Notes: generated by a model not told the origin, from the sequence alone. Positions 42,484 through 51,509 are shown, counted from the first letter of the stretch. The stretch: DNA of 64,000 nucleotides from Candidatus Sulfopaludibacter sp. SbA3 (GCA_945888325.1 CAMDAC010000002.1:186001-250000); one strand, 5' to 3'. Made by a program: numbers and translations.

Positions 42484-43593
42484 ATGAAGTGGTCCATCTG
42501 GCTGGTTGCCGCGCTTGGCATGTCGTCCCTTCTCTGGACGCCGCAAGCGCAGGCTCAGTCCCGAATCCGGGATATCGTGGACGTCGAAGGCGTGCGCGAA
42601 AACGACCTCGTCGGTTACGGCATAGTAGTTGGTCTCAACGGTACGGGCGATTCGGTCCGCAATTCACCGTTCACGGAAGATTCGCTGACCCACATGCTGG
42701 AACGCCTCGGCGTCAACGTCCAAGGCGAGGACATCAAGCCGAAGAACGTGGCCGCCGTGCTGGTCACGGCATCCCTGCCTCCATTTGCCCGCAACGGCTC
42801 TAGCATCGATGTGTCGGTCTCCTCGATCGGCGATGCCAGCAGCCTCGAGGGCGGCACGCTGATCATGACCCCGCTCAAGGGCGCCGACAACGAGGTCTAT
42901 GCGGCCGCGCAGGGCAGCATCATCGTCAGCGGTATTGATGTGAAGGCCCAGGCCGCCCGCGAAACGCGCGGCACGCCCACGGGCGGGTCGGTTCCCAATG
43001 GCGCACGCATCGAACGCGAGGTCAATTTCGAGTTCAACCGGCGCGACAGCATCGTGCTCGCCTTGCGCAATCCGGACTTTACCACGGCGGCGCGGATAGA
43101 AGACACCATCAACGCGGAATTCCGCCTTCCCATCGCCTCCATGCTGGATCCGGGTACAGTACAGATTGACCTTCGGGGCATGACGGAATCTCCGGCGCGC
43201 CTGCTTGCCAGTATCGAGAACCTGCCGGTGACGGTCGCCTCCCCTGCCCGCATCGTCATCGACGAAAAGTCGGGCACAATCGTTCTGGGCGAGGACGTGA
43301 CGATCTCGAAAGTGGCCATTGCTCAAGGCAACATCTCGATCCGTGTGACGGAGTATCCGGTCGCCTCGCAGCCCAACCCCTTCTCGGACGGCGAAACCAT
43401 CGTCCTGCCGCGCTCCGACATCCAGGTCACCGAAACCGGCAGCCGGAACATCGCCATACTTCAGCCAAACGTGACGCTGTCTCAGTTGATCGACGGGCTG
43501 AACGCTCTCGGCGTTTCGCCCCAGGAAATGGCCGACATCATCCGCGCGATGAAGACAGCGGGCGCGATCCATGCGGATCTCGTGATCAGGTAA
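42484..43593 (+). CDS. flgI: Flagellar P-ring protein FlgI
   Basis: A 369-residue exported protein: signal peptide (WLVAALGMSSLLWTPQAQAQ), then SRIRDIVDVEGVRENDLVGY, GIVVGLNGTGDSVRNSPFTE, PKNVAAVLVTASLPPFARNG and the C-terminal LSQLIDGLNALGVSPQEMAD. Forms the periplasmic P-ring around the rod. Last gene of the flgE operon; its partner FlgH and chaperone FlgA are in the minus-strand operon. Confidence 0.97.
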   Translation: MKWSIWLVAALGMSSLLWTPQAQAQSRIRDIVDVEGVRENDLVGYGIVVGLNGTGDSVRNSPFTEDSLTHMLERLGVNVQGEDIKPKNVAAVLVTASLPPFARNGSSIDVSVSSIGDASSLEGGTLIMTPLKGADNEVYAAAQGSIIVSGIDVKAQAARETRGTPTGGSVPNGARIEREVNFEFNRRDSIVLALRNPDFTTAARIEDTINAEFRLPIASMLDPGTVQIDLRGMTESPARLLASIENLPVTVASPARIVIDEKSGTIVLGEDVTISKVAIAQGNISIRVTEYPVASQPNPFSDGETIVLPRSDIQVTETGSRNIAILQPNVTLSQLIDGLNALGVSPQEMADIIRAMKTAGAIHADLVIR

Positions 43594-43763
43594 TCTCGCC
43601 GCAGGGGTTCAGACTGCGATTTTGCCAACCGCCCGAAGCCGGCGCCCGTTGTATTGCAGCGCCGCTGTGAGCGCCTTGCTCGCCGTCCGGATTCAGACCG
43701 TCGCCAACATCTCCCCGATGGCCATGACAGTTCGCCATGACGTCCTGGCAGGGTGGGTTGGAC

Positions 43764-45575
43764 TTAGCTGGCTTTCCGTCCAGTGCGGCCCTGGTCGCGG
43801 CCTTCGGCCTGGACCACAGAATTGCCGGAGGCGCTTGTTGAGCCATTGCTGCGACGGGCATCGAGAGAAAACCGGGCGATGAGTTCGGAAACCTGTTGGG
43901 CTTCGCGCGAAAGCGTATGGGTGGCGGCCGAAGTTTCTTCCACCATGGCGGCATTCTGCTGGGTCGAGGCGTCCATCTGGCCAACTGCGGTGTTGATCTC
44001 ACCAAGAGACCCCGCCTGCTGTTTCGAGACAGCGTAAATTTCGCTCACCAGAGTATTGATCTCCGAAACCTTGGCGGAAATCTGTTTGAACGCGTCTCCG
44101 GTCTGTGAAACGAGCTTTACCCCGCTGCTGACCTGGCTTGTGGACGTGCTGATGAGTACCTCGATCTCCTTTGCGGCTTTGGCGGAACGCTGGGCAAGCG
44201 CCCTGACTTCCGTCGCAACAACCGCAAAGCCTCGGCCGGCATCACCGGCACGGGCGGCTTCAACGCCGGCATTCAGCGCCAGCAAGTTTGTCTGAAAGGC
44301 AATCTCGTCAATCACGCTGGTGATGCTCTGGATCTTCTTGGTCGATGAAAAAATGTCTTCCATCGCCTTCACGGCAGAACGTGCCACCTCTGCACCGCCG
44401 TCAGCTTCTTCCAGTGCGCTTTCCACCACCTGCTTTGTCTGACCTGCCTGGTTGGCGGAACCGCGCACAGTCTCGTTCATGCTGCCGATGGCATGCGCTG
44501 TTTCGCCCAGGGTCGCTGCCTGACGCTCTGTTCGTAGGGAAAGATCCTCGGCCGCACTGGCGATTTCACGGACGCCTCTTTCGACCCCCTGCACAACACC
44601 TTGAATGTCCTTCAACAGCGAGCGCAGGGTAGCGACGGTCGTGTTGAAGTTCTGGCGAAGCTCCTCATAGCCGTCCGCAAACCTCTGCTCGATTCTGCAG
44701 GTAAGATCGCCGGCAGACAGCGCGCTCAGCCCATCCGCCAAAGCTTTGACCACGGCTGCCTGCTCTTGGCGAATCCGCTCACTTTCTGCATCTGCAAATT
44801 TCCGCTGCGCGGAAGCCGTTGCTTCAGCGGCGGCTTGAGATTGCCGTGCCAGTTCGAGATCACCGAGCGTTTTCTTGAGGGCGGACGCCTCTCGTTCGAC
44901 TTCAAGGCGGGCCGCGCCTTCTCTCTCTCTCGCTTCCGCAGTCTTGAGGCGCTCGGATTCGAGATCTGCCAGCGTGAGTTTGAGCTTAATTGCCTCTCGC
45001 TCTATTTCAGCGTGGGCTTGTTGTGCGTCGCGATGCCTCTGATCGGCCATCGATGCATAGACCTGCACCGAGCGCACGACGATGCAAAGCCCGATTGCCT
45101 CAATGACGAGGATGATTGCGTGCATCGCAAGGCGGCCGAGGCTCGTCCCACCCGGATAGATGAAATCCGAGGCGGCAAAGTTGAGTACGATGTGATGAAC
45201 CGCAACGAAAGCAGCAGCAAAGATGATGACGCTGATCTTCCGGAAACCGCTCAGCAATGCCAGCGCGGCGAAGAAGTACATATGCGCATCAATCTGCCAC
45301 GGATGGCCACTCAGTGCCAGGACGATCACGGAGGCTTGCGCCATGATTGTCACGCCCATGACGACCGAGCCGACCTGGCCCTGGATCACGTATCGCGCGA
45401 TCACCGAAATCAGGGCGATCCCCAGCGATCCGCTGGCGAGCAGCAACACGGGAGCGCCTGAAAGGAGAGCGGCGCCCGCAGCGATCGGTACATGAAGGAA
45501 TGAATAGAGAAGGAAAAGCGTCGTAGTCGAAGAGGTTTTCAACACGCTGAACAACGTCAACTCCCCATGCACCAT
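43764..45575 (-). CDS. Methyl-accepting chemotaxis protein with multi-pass membrane N-terminus
   Basis: A 603-residue receptor. Residues 1-185 hold about six hydrophobic segments with GFRKISVIIFAAAFVAVHHI and VLNFAASDFIYPGG, a known membrane-embedded MCP/kinase input module without a periplasmic sensor. A long coiled coil (190-290), a HAMP-like part and a signalling domain with [20 protein letters not shown] follow. Unlike the other two MCPs it lacks a C-terminal Trp-x-x-Phe tether (it ends TGRKAS). No ribosome site precedes the ATG, which lies inside a small upstream gene, suggesting coupled translation. Confidence 0.92.
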   Translation of the reverse strand: MVHGELTLFSVLKTSSTTTLFLLYSFLHVPIAAGAALLSGAPVLLLASGSLGIALISVIARYVIQGQVGSVVMGVTIMAQASVIVLALSGHPWQIDAHMYFFAALALLSGFRKISVIIFAAAFVAVHHIVLNFAASDFIYPGGTSLGRLAMHAIILVIEAIGLCIVVRSVQVYASMADQRHRDAQQAHAEIEREAIKLKLTLADLESERLKTAEAREREGAARLEVEREASALKKTLGDLELARQSQAAAEATASAQRKFADAESERIRQEQAAVVKALADGLSALSAGDLTCRIEQRFADGYEELRQNFNTTVATLRSLLKDIQGVVQGVERGVREIASAAEDLSLRTERQAATLGETAHAIGSMNETVRGSANQAGQTKQVVESALEEADGGAEVARSAVKAMEDIFSSTKKIQSITSVIDEIAFQTNLLALNAGVEAARAGDAGRGFAVVATEVRALAQRSAKAAKEIEVLISTSTSQVSSGVKLVSQTGDAFKQISAKVSEINTLVSEIYAVSKQQAGSLGEINTAVGQMDASTQQNAAMVEETSAATHTLSREAQQVSELIARFSLDARRSNGSTSASGNSVVQAEGRDQGRTGRKAS

Positions 45576-45736
45576 GTGTTTGGCAAGAAACCGGATTCCA
45601 GAATTGCTCTGGCTAGAAAAAACTCTGCGGCGATACAGGCCAAAATGGCGACGACGGCCACCAGCACCCGCAGGAACTTGAACTGAACTGAACGGATATT
45701 CTCAGCCTCTGCAGTGCCCAGCCTGGAACAATCCAT
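45557..45736 (-). CDS. 59-residue single-pass membrane protein overlapping the MCP start
   Basis: A small open frame below usual length cut-offs: ATG at 45736 preceded by GAGGTG eight to nine bases upstream, a basic stretch, then one hydrophobic segment of about 24 residues (FLRVLVAVVAILACIAAEFF) and a short tail. Its stop lies inside the MCP gene, an overlap of 19 bases in another frame. The good ribosome site here and its absence before the MCP argue that ribosomes enter through this gene. Function unknown; it could be a receptor partner, or a leader peptide for coupling. Confidence 0.6.
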   Translation of the reverse strand: MDCSRLGTAEAENIRSVQFKFLRVLVAVVAILACIAAEFFLARAILESGFLPNTWCMGS

Positions 45737-45883
45737 TCTCAGCCCACCTCAAGTGCCGCCCGCTGAAGAGACTATCCAGCAGAACACTTGCAATCGAATT
45801 AAGCCTTGTTGAGTTTAGTCAAACGCCTGAGAATCTGAGTCGTCCCGCGCGAACACGTCAGGCTATCCAGCGCTGTTCATCTG

Positions 45884-46993
45884 CTAACCGGGGAGCGGAA
45901 CGCTTGCCTCGTCATTCTTGTCCGTCGCGCGGATCATCGTGATGACACCGCGGCGGCTGAGGTCCATCAGCGTCGTCAGGAACTCGCGCTGCAGGGTCTC
46001 CACCTGATCGGCGCTGAACGCCGGCATGTCCTTGAACTCTTCGCGCATCGAATCGGCCATGCGGGAGGAGATATTGCTCAGCAGGAATTCAAGTATCGGC
46101 GGATAGGTGTCCCGAAGACTGGCGAGCAACTTGACCATGACCGCATTGTCGATCTGACGGAACACCACGGTCACTGCGTTGCGCGGCAGGATCTCCGGCA
46201 GCGCATCGATCGTGAACAAGCCCTTCTCGATGATCGGTAGCTTGGCTTCATGAGACGTGCGCAGGAAGTCGATCAGGTTGTTGCGCTTCTGCGCCGGAAT
46301 CAGGCTCAGCACTTCACCTATCACGCCGAGATGGTCGTCGTTGTTCTCCGAGACGTCCTGATCCTTGTTGAGAAACTCGATCTCGATCATGCGCTCGACG
46401 GCAGGTTCGATGCTCGGATCAATCTTTGGCGCTTCGACCATGTATCCGAGCGTCGGGCTGACCTTTTCATCCGGCAGAAGGCACAGAATGCTCGAGACCA
46501 TGCCGGTATTCAGCTTACGGAGAACCAGGGCGATGATGTTCGGAGTCATTGAGCCCAGATACTCGGCGATCTCGGGCGCCTCCCTCTGCGCAAGACGTGT
46601 CCAGACATCCGCTGTTTCCAGGAAGGACAGGTCCATTTCGACGGGCGCAGAGCCGAACAGCGCGTTCATCCGGCCGGGATCCAGCACGCCGGACATGACT
46701 TCCCGCGCCTTCTCCGGACCACCGCGCAACGACCCGGAACTCTGCCGCAACTGGGTGAGGAAATCGATCACGATCTCGACCAGTTCTTCCCTCGCCAGGG
46801 TCGAGATGTTCTCGATCGCGGTCACCACCTTTGCAAGCGCCGCATCGTCAAGCTTCTGCACAATCGGCTTGGCCGCAGTCTCGCCAAGCAGCGTGATGAT
46901 CACCGCCGCGCGCTGTGAGGCAGATATGTTGGATTTTCGGCCCGCCTTCCCCGGCGCTGCCTCGCCACGATCGCGCTTGGTCGGCGTATTCAT
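45884..46993 (-). CDS. fliG: Flagellar motor switch protein FliG
   Basis: A 369-residue rotor protein. N-terminal SQRAAVIITLLGETAAKPIV; middle domain LAQREAPEIAEYLGSMTPNI (an ExHPQ-like region altered to EAPEIA); C-terminal torque domain with LPRNAVTVVFRQIDNAVMVK and LLSNISSRMADSMREEFKDM carrying the charged torque helix. It is the last gene of fliF-fliH-fliN-fliP-fliG, an order different from the usual fliF-fliG. Start overlaps the fliP stop (ATGA). Confidence 0.94.
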   Translation of the reverse strand: MNTPTKRDRGEAAPGKAGRKSNISASQRAAVIITLLGETAAKPIVQKLDDAALAKVVTAIENISTLAREELVEIVIDFLTQLRQSSGSLRGGPEKAREVMSGVLDPGRMNALFGSAPVEMDLSFLETADVWTRLAQREAPEIAEYLGSMTPNIIALVLRKLNTGMVSSILCLLPDEKVSPTLGYMVEAPKIDPSIEPAVERMIEIEFLNKDQDVSENNDDHLGVIGEVLSLIPAQKRNNLIDFLRTSHEAKLPIIEKGLFTIDALPEILPRNAVTVVFRQIDNAVMVKLLASLRDTYPPILEFLLSNISSRMADSMREEFKDMPAFSADQVETLQREFLTTLMDLSRRGVITMIRATDKNDEASVPLPG

Positions 46994-47760
46994 GATCCAT
47001 AACCTCTGAGCACAGCTTCAGTAATCTTCAGCCAGCCATCTGCCAGTACGAAAAAGCCCAGCTTGAACGGCAGCGACACGACAGTCGGCGGCACCATCAT
47101 CATGCCGACGGCCATCAGTACCGAAGCCACCACCAGGTCGATCACCATAAAGGGCAGGAAGATAACGAAACCTATCTGAAACGCATGCTTGATTTCGCTC
47201 AGCATGAAGGCGGTCGAAAGCAGCGAGAAGGACGGCGCCTCGCCTTCGACCAGCGGCCGGTTGACCGCGTCAGCCAGCGTCATCAACGCTTCGGGATCCG
47301 TCCGCCTCTTCATGAACTCGCGGAACGGGTCCGTGGTCAGTTTCCAGGCCTGTTGCTCGTCCAGCACACCGTTCATATAAGGCGTGATGCCGTTTTCCCA
47401 GGCCGACATGAAGACCGGCTCCATCACGAAAAAGGTCAGGAACATGGCCAGCGCCATGATCATCATGTTGGGCGGCGCCTGCTGCACACCGATCGCCTGA
47501 CGCATGAACGAGAAGACGATAACCATGAAAGGCAGGCAGGTGACCATCATGGCGATGCCCGGCACAAGGCTGAGCACAGACACCAGAAGCAGCAACTGGA
47601 TGACCGAGCTGCTGAGCTGGCCATCGCCGTTCGGATTGATCAAGCCTTCGAGGGCCGGAATTTGTCCGGGTACGGCTTGTTGAGCCTGTGCTGCGCCAGC
47701 GAACAAGACCGCCAGCACCATCAGGAAAACAAACCGAAGAAGTACACCCATGCTAGGCAT
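46990..47760 (-). CDS. fliP: Flagellar export channel protein FliP
   Basis: A 256-residue membrane protein with a cleavable signal peptide. Family signature: LLLVSVLSLVPGIAMMVTCL, PFMVIVFSFMRQAIGVQQAP, then PFMVIDLVVASVLMAVGMMM near the C-terminus. Core of the FliPQR export gate. The ATG at 47760 has AGGACG seven bases upstream and overlaps the fliN end by 8 bases; an ATG at 47751 is the alternative. Confidence 0.96.
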   Translation of the reverse strand: MPSMGVLLRFVFLMVLAVLFAGAAQAQQAVPGQIPALEGLINPNGDGQLSSSVIQLLLLVSVLSLVPGIAMMVTCLPFMVIVFSFMRQAIGVQQAPPNMMIMALAMFLTFFVMEPVFMSAWENGITPYMNGVLDEQQAWKLTTDPFREFMKRRTDPEALMTLADAVNRPLVEGEAPSFSLLSTAFMLSEIKHAFQIGFVIFLPFMVIDLVVASVLMAVGMMMVPPTVVSLPFKLGFFVLADGWLKITEAVLRGYGS

Positions 47761-48076
47761 TTTCGTCCTGGGCGCGTTCGATGATCTCGATGATCTTCAC
47801 AGCGATCTGGCCGTCGCCGGTCTCAACAAGCTCGCCGCGTGCAATCAGGCGATTGTCGATGCTCAGCTCTACCGGATCATCAATGCGCGACGAAAGCGGC
47901 ACGATCGACTCCGGCTGAAGCTCAAGAATTTCTGCCACGCTGAGCCGTTTCTGGCCGATCGAAACCGTCACGGTGACCGGCACGCTATAGATCGAGCGGC
48001 GGAACGCGTTGCGTCCGGAAGCATCCCGGCGGTCGTCATCGGCGGCGATGGCAGGTGCTGTGTCGGGAAGAGCCAT
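47753..48076 (-). CDS. fliN: Flagellar motor switch protein FliN
   Basis: A 107-residue C-ring protein, a single SpoA domain: SIYSVPVTVTVSIGQKRLSV, AEILELQPESIVPLSSRIDD and LIARGELVETGDGQIAVKII. The last block is the strongly conserved FliN end. It lies between fliH and fliP, 4 bases after fliH. Confidence 0.95.
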   Translation of the reverse strand: MALPDTAPAIAADDDRRDASGRNAFRRSIYSVPVTVTVSIGQKRLSVAEILELQPESIVPLSSRIDDPVELSIDNRLIARGELVETGDGQIAVKIIEIIERAQDENA

Positions 48077-48080
48077 TCCT

Positions 48081-48698
48081 CTACTCCTTGGTCATGGGTT
48101 GGGTTGAATTCAGCTGCGCAAGGCAAGCTTGCAGCAGGCCGTCAAAATCGAACGTCAGCCCGCCTGTCTGCCACGAGACGTCGATTCGTCCCTGCCCCGG
48201 GGCCGAGGCAGGCAGGATGGTGCAGCGATGGGCGAGCGAACTGTTGCGCTCCACCATGTCCCTGAGATCCGAGGCGAGGGACTCCTCCGCGTGTATCTCG
48301 ACCACGGCGGCCGAGGCCGGAACGAGCGAAGGCAAGTGACGGCCGATCTCCTCCGCAAGAAACGCTTTCGACAGCAGCGGAAACAGTTTCGCCGCCATGG
48401 AACGGATGTTTTCGACCGCCTGCGCCCGTGCGTCGCGCTCAATTTTTTCGAGTCTGCCGGTCACGGCTGCGAGCGACGCCTCAAGCGCGGTCAGGTCAAG
48501 CTGCGCCGGCGGCGGCGGCTGAAACGGAACCTCAATCAGGGGCGCCTCGTCGTTGAATGTATCGCCCGCGGACTGATCGGCTGCGCCGAATACGACGCCA
48601 GTTTCTGCGTCGTCGAAGGAACGCCGCCAGTCGGTCGGCGGAAGCAACGCCCCCTTGTCGTCAAACCGGGGCAAGCCTGAAAGCAAGGGCCTACTCAT
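48081..48698 (-). CDS. fliH: FliH/FlbE-type flagellar export regulator
   Basis: A 205-residue protein between fliF and fliN: a Pro-rich N-terminal part, a coiled-coil stretch (LDLTALEASLAAVTGRLEKI) and a C-terminal domain including SSLAHRCTILPASAPGQGRI and DVSWQTGGLTFDFDGLLQ. The TGGLTFDF block is typical for alphaproteobacterial FliH/FlbE, the FliI stator-like regulator. I chose the ATG at 48698, overlapping the fliF end by 8 bases. Sequence is weakly conserved in this family, so position weighs heavily. Confidence 0.82.
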   Translation of the reverse strand: MSRPLLSGLPRFDDKGALLPPTDWRRSFDDAETGVVFGAADQSAGDTFNDEAPLIEVPFQPPPPAQLDLTALEASLAAVTGRLEKIERDARAQAVENIRSMAAKLFPLLSKAFLAEEIGRHLPSLVPASAAVVEIHAEESLASDLRDMVERNSSLAHRCTILPASAPGQGRIDVSWQTGGLTFDFDGLLQACLAQLNSTQPMTKE

Positions 48699-50220
48699 TG
48701 ACGGCAATCTTCTGATCTTCGTTCAGCCATTGCTGGAGCAGGGCTGCGGTTTCTTCCTCACGCTCCCGCGCGTAGTCCTTCAGATAGTTGAGCGGGTCGG
48801 ATTCCGATGCGCCGCCTGCGACTGCTGGAACTGCGCCAGGCGCCGCCGTACCATCCAGCGCCACGTCCGCCTTCTTCGGCGAGAGCATCGGCCGGACAAC
48901 ACCAAAGGCGAGTACGATCACGACGAGACCGAGCAGCAAGGCCTGCAGGCCGGACCAGAGATAGCGATCCAGCAATTGCTGCATCATGCCCGGAGCCGCG
49001 ACCAGGTCATCCGCTGTCACTTGCTGGAAGGGCATCAGCTCGACCGAGATGGAATCGCCGCGCTCCATGTTCAGACCCGCGCCGGATGTGACCAGCGATT
49101 GCACGTCGGCGAGGACTTTATCGCGAATAGTCGCCGCATCCGCAGCTGCCGGATCCAGACCCAGCGACTGCTCGTTGAGCAGAACCGCGATGGAGATTCG
49201 CTCGATCTGCCCCGGCAGTTTCTCGATTTCTGTGCGGGTCTCGTTGATTTCGTAGGCGATGTTTTCAGACGAGTTCTTGGAAGCGTTCGTACTGCCGCCG
49301 GCGGCAGCCCCCTCACCTTCCTGAGGAAGGTTGCTGGCCACCGTCAACGCGCCGCCGCCGCCACTGCCGGACTCGCTCATGTCACTTGTCGTTCGGCTAC
49401 GGATGACTTTCGATTGCGGGTCGAATGCCACGGTCGACACCCGCTGGCGTTCGCGGCTGACATCAACCGAAACGGACACGCGCGCATTCCCGGCGCCGAC
49501 GCGGGCTTCCAGCAGGCTGGTGATCTTCTGCTCCAGCGCGCTTGCCTGGTCTTCCGCTGCAGGACCCGCCTCGGCCGTTTCGTCCGAATTCGGACCAGCC
49601 AGGATGCCCTTGGTGGGATCGATGACGGCCACGTCTTCCGGCTTCAGACCGGAAACAGCCAGCGCGACGAGATACTGGATCGCCTCAGCCTGCCCCTTGG
49701 ACAGGGAATGCGTCGTTGTCAGCGTCACGGAGGCCGTCTGGGCCGGCTGCGAGCGCGCAAAGCCGGACCGCAGGCTTGCGCCGATATGCACGCGCGCCGC
49801 CGAGATGCCGGGAATCGCGAGGATGGTCCGCGTCAGCTCGCCTTCCTTCGCACGCCAGTACGAGGCGTTGTACATCTCGGACGTGACCGAGAAGCCATTC
49901 ACCTCATCGAGCAGTTCATACCCCTGCACCGACTGGCGCGGCAGGCCTTCCTTGGCGAGCGCAAAGCGCACCGAGTCGCGCTGGCCTTCCGGAATGAAGA
50001 TCGCGCCGCCCTGAATCTCGTATTCGACACCGCTTTGGTCGAGTTCCTCGATGATCTCGCCGGCATATTGCGGCTCGAGGCCGGAATACAGCAACGCCAT
50101 GGGTTCCTTGGTCGCGCCCTGCACCATGAAGCTCATGGCAAACACAATCCCCAGCACCGCAGCCCCAAGCAGGAGCTGACGCGACAAGGGCAAGGCTCTT
50201 AGCGTCTCGATAAACTTCAT
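48691..50220 (-). CDS. fliF: Flagellar MS-ring protein FliF
   Basis: A 509-residue protein with two membrane segments (about 17-37 and 418-438) around a periplasmic domain. It contains PMALLYSGLEPQYAGEIIEE, LPRQSVQGYELLDEVNGFSV and ARVHIGASLRSGFARSQPAQ. The extreme C-terminus binds FliG. I chose the ATG at 50220; a TTG two codons earlier is less likely. First gene of the fliF-fliH-fliN-fliP-fliG operon, with a CtrA-like box upstream. Confidence 0.96.
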   Translation of the reverse strand: MKFIETLRALPLSRQLLLGAAVLGIVFAMSFMVQGATKEPMALLYSGLEPQYAGEIIEELDQSGVEYEIQGGAIFIPEGQRDSVRFALAKEGLPRQSVQGYELLDEVNGFSVTSEMYNASYWRAKEGELTRTILAIPGISAARVHIGASLRSGFARSQPAQTASVTLTTTHSLSKGQAEAIQYLVALAVSGLKPEDVAVIDPTKGILAGPNSDETAEAGPAAEDQASALEQKITSLLEARVGAGNARVSVSVDVSRERQRVSTVAFDPQSKVIRSRTTSDMSESGSGGGGALTVASNLPQEGEGAAAGGSTNASKNSSENIAYEINETRTEIEKLPGQIERISIAVLLNEQSLGLDPAAADAATIRDKVLADVQSLVTSGAGLNMERGDSISVELMPFQQVTADDLVAAPGMMQQLLDRYLWSGLQALLLGLVVIVLAFGVVRPMLSPKKADVALDGTAAPGAVPAVAGGASESDPLNYLKDYAREREEETAALLQQWLNEDQKIAVNE

Positions 50221-50280
50221 GAACAAATGGCCCCATTCGGGTCTGATTCTGGTCTAATGATTAAAATTAGACCCCAAATC

Positions 50281-50296
50281 GTTAAGGTTATCTTTA
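50281..50296 (-). promoter_or_regulatory. CtrA-like box in the fliF/fliL divergent promoter
   Basis: Plus strand GTTAA-N7-TTTA, so the minus strand is TAAA-N7-TTAAC, the same variant as at 28384-28399. It lies 61 bases upstream of the fliF ATG and 51 bases before the divergent fliL ATG. In Caulobacter both fliF and fliL are CtrA-dependent class II promoters. Confidence 0.55.
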
Positions 50297-50347
50297 CCCC
50301 GGATTGGTCTAACCGGCCTTGCGCTAGGTGATGGAACCGGGGATCCA

Positions 50348-50875
50348 ATGGCCAAGAAGCCGGAAAAGAAGGTGGAAAAGAAGCAAGACGGCGATCCGGC
50401 AGCCGCAGCGGCCAAGCCCGCCGGAGGCATGATCGGCCTGATTATCCTCGGCGCAGCCGCCCTCGGCAGCTCCTTCGGCATCGTTTACTTTCTGACACCC
50501 CCTCCTGCCGTGCCCACCGAAGCCTGCGCGCCGGCTGAACAAGATGCCGCAGTCGTGGAGCCGGCCATCAAGGCCGATCAGACGTACGTCCAGATGCAGG
50601 AAATCCTGATCACGGTCGGCAGCGCCCCGGCCACCCGGTACCTCAAGATGAACGTCTCGGTGATCACAGAAACAGGCAATGTCGAAGCGGTCCAGGCCGC
50701 CGAGCCTGTCTTGGTCGATGCCTTCAACACCTACCTGCGCTCCCTGGAGATGAAGGATTTTGAAGACCCCGGCTTCTACCCCCGCATGCGCGAGCAGCTC
50801 GCCCGCCGGTCGGAGCTTGTGCTCGGCAGCGGAGTCTCCGATGGTGTCCTCATCACCGAGTTTCTCCTGAGGTAA
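50348..50875 (+). CDS. fliL: Flagellar basal body-associated protein FliL (second, canonical copy)
   Basis: A 175-residue protein: basic N-terminus, one membrane segment (MIGLIILGAAALGSSFGIVY) and a periplasmic domain with ATRYLKMNVSVITETG, EPVLVDAFNTYLRSLEMKDF and the C-terminal VLITEFLLR, which is the classical FliL ending. It supports stator function. It differs from the His-rich FliL-like protein at 31 kb. The next gene begins at its stop. Confidence 0.92.
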   Translation: MAKKPEKKVEKKQDGDPAAAAAKPAGGMIGLIILGAAALGSSFGIVYFLTPPPAVPTEACAPAEQDAAVVEPAIKADQTYVQMQEILITVGSAPATRYLKMNVSVITETGNVEAVQAAEPVLVDAFNTYLRSLEMKDFEDPGFYPRMREQLARRSELVLGSGVSDGVLITEFLLR

Positions 50876-50880
50876 TGGAA

Positions 50881-51366
50881 ATGGCTATCCAGCCCACGGA
50901 CATTGCGATCTTCCTGGTCTCCTTTGCGGCCTGCATCTACTGTTTCGTGCTGAGCAAGCGCCTCAAGGCGCTGCAGAACACCAAGGATGGCCTCGGCGCC
51001 ACGATTACAGCCCTGTCGACGTCCATCGCCCAGATGAGCTCGACCACCCAGGACACCCGCGTCCGCGTCGAATCGATGGCGACCCGCCTCGCCCACCTGA
51101 TATCGGAGGCCGACAAGACCTGCCGGAAACTGGAAGAGACCATCGCCTCGGTTGATAGCGCCAAGGCCAGCGCCACGGACGAAGTGCACACTGCGCAGAT
51201 GGACCTCTATGTCATGATGCGCACCGTGCTCGACCAGTCCAAGGAACGCGTCGCCGAGATGACCGGCATCATGCGCCAGATGCGCGCGATGTCCGATGAA
51301 GCGTCGGCATCGCTAGACACCGCCAGCGGCGGGCTCGGGCTCCTGACGCGCTCCCGCTCGTCCTGA
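50881..51366 (+). CDS. Membrane-anchored coiled-coil protein of the fliL-motE operon (DUF6468-like)
   Basis: A 161-residue protein with one N-terminal membrane segment (IAIFLVSFAACIYCFVLSKR) and a long helical cytoplasmic part rich in Ser/Thr/Met. Genes of this type sit between fliL and motE in many alphaproteobacteria; I recall the label DUF6468 for them but could not check. The ATG at 50881 has GAGGT eight bases upstream and is preferred over the ATG at 50875 that overlaps the fliL stop. Function unknown, presumably in the motor. Confidence 0.65.
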   Translation: MAIQPTDIAIFLVSFAACIYCFVLSKRLKALQNTKDGLGATITALSTSIAQMSSTTQDTRVRVESMATRLAHLISEADKTCRKLEETIASVDSAKASATDEVHTAQMDLYVMMRTVLDQSKERVAEMTGIMRQMRAMSDEASASLDTASGGLGLLTRSRSS

Positions 51367-51509
51367 GAGGGCGCTTGCGGGCAAAGGTTAGCAGAAGCCG
51401 CCCGAAAATTTACGAATAATTAGCCCGAACCGTGAAATCTTTCGGAAAGGTTTGCGTCCGGATTTTCCGTCCGCAGGCCTGACCCTCCGAAGGCTGCGAA
51501 GAAATCCCC

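Noticed and set aside
43594-43763. Possible extra gene after flgI
   Set aside because: Only short frames without start signals; the gap is simply the convergent end of the flgI operon and the MCP gene.
44919-44932. CT dinucleotide run inside the multi-pass MCP gene as a phase-variation switch
   Set aside because: Only about six units, and it encodes a charged coiled-coil stretch (Arg-Glu repeats) that explains it; too short to suggest slippage control.
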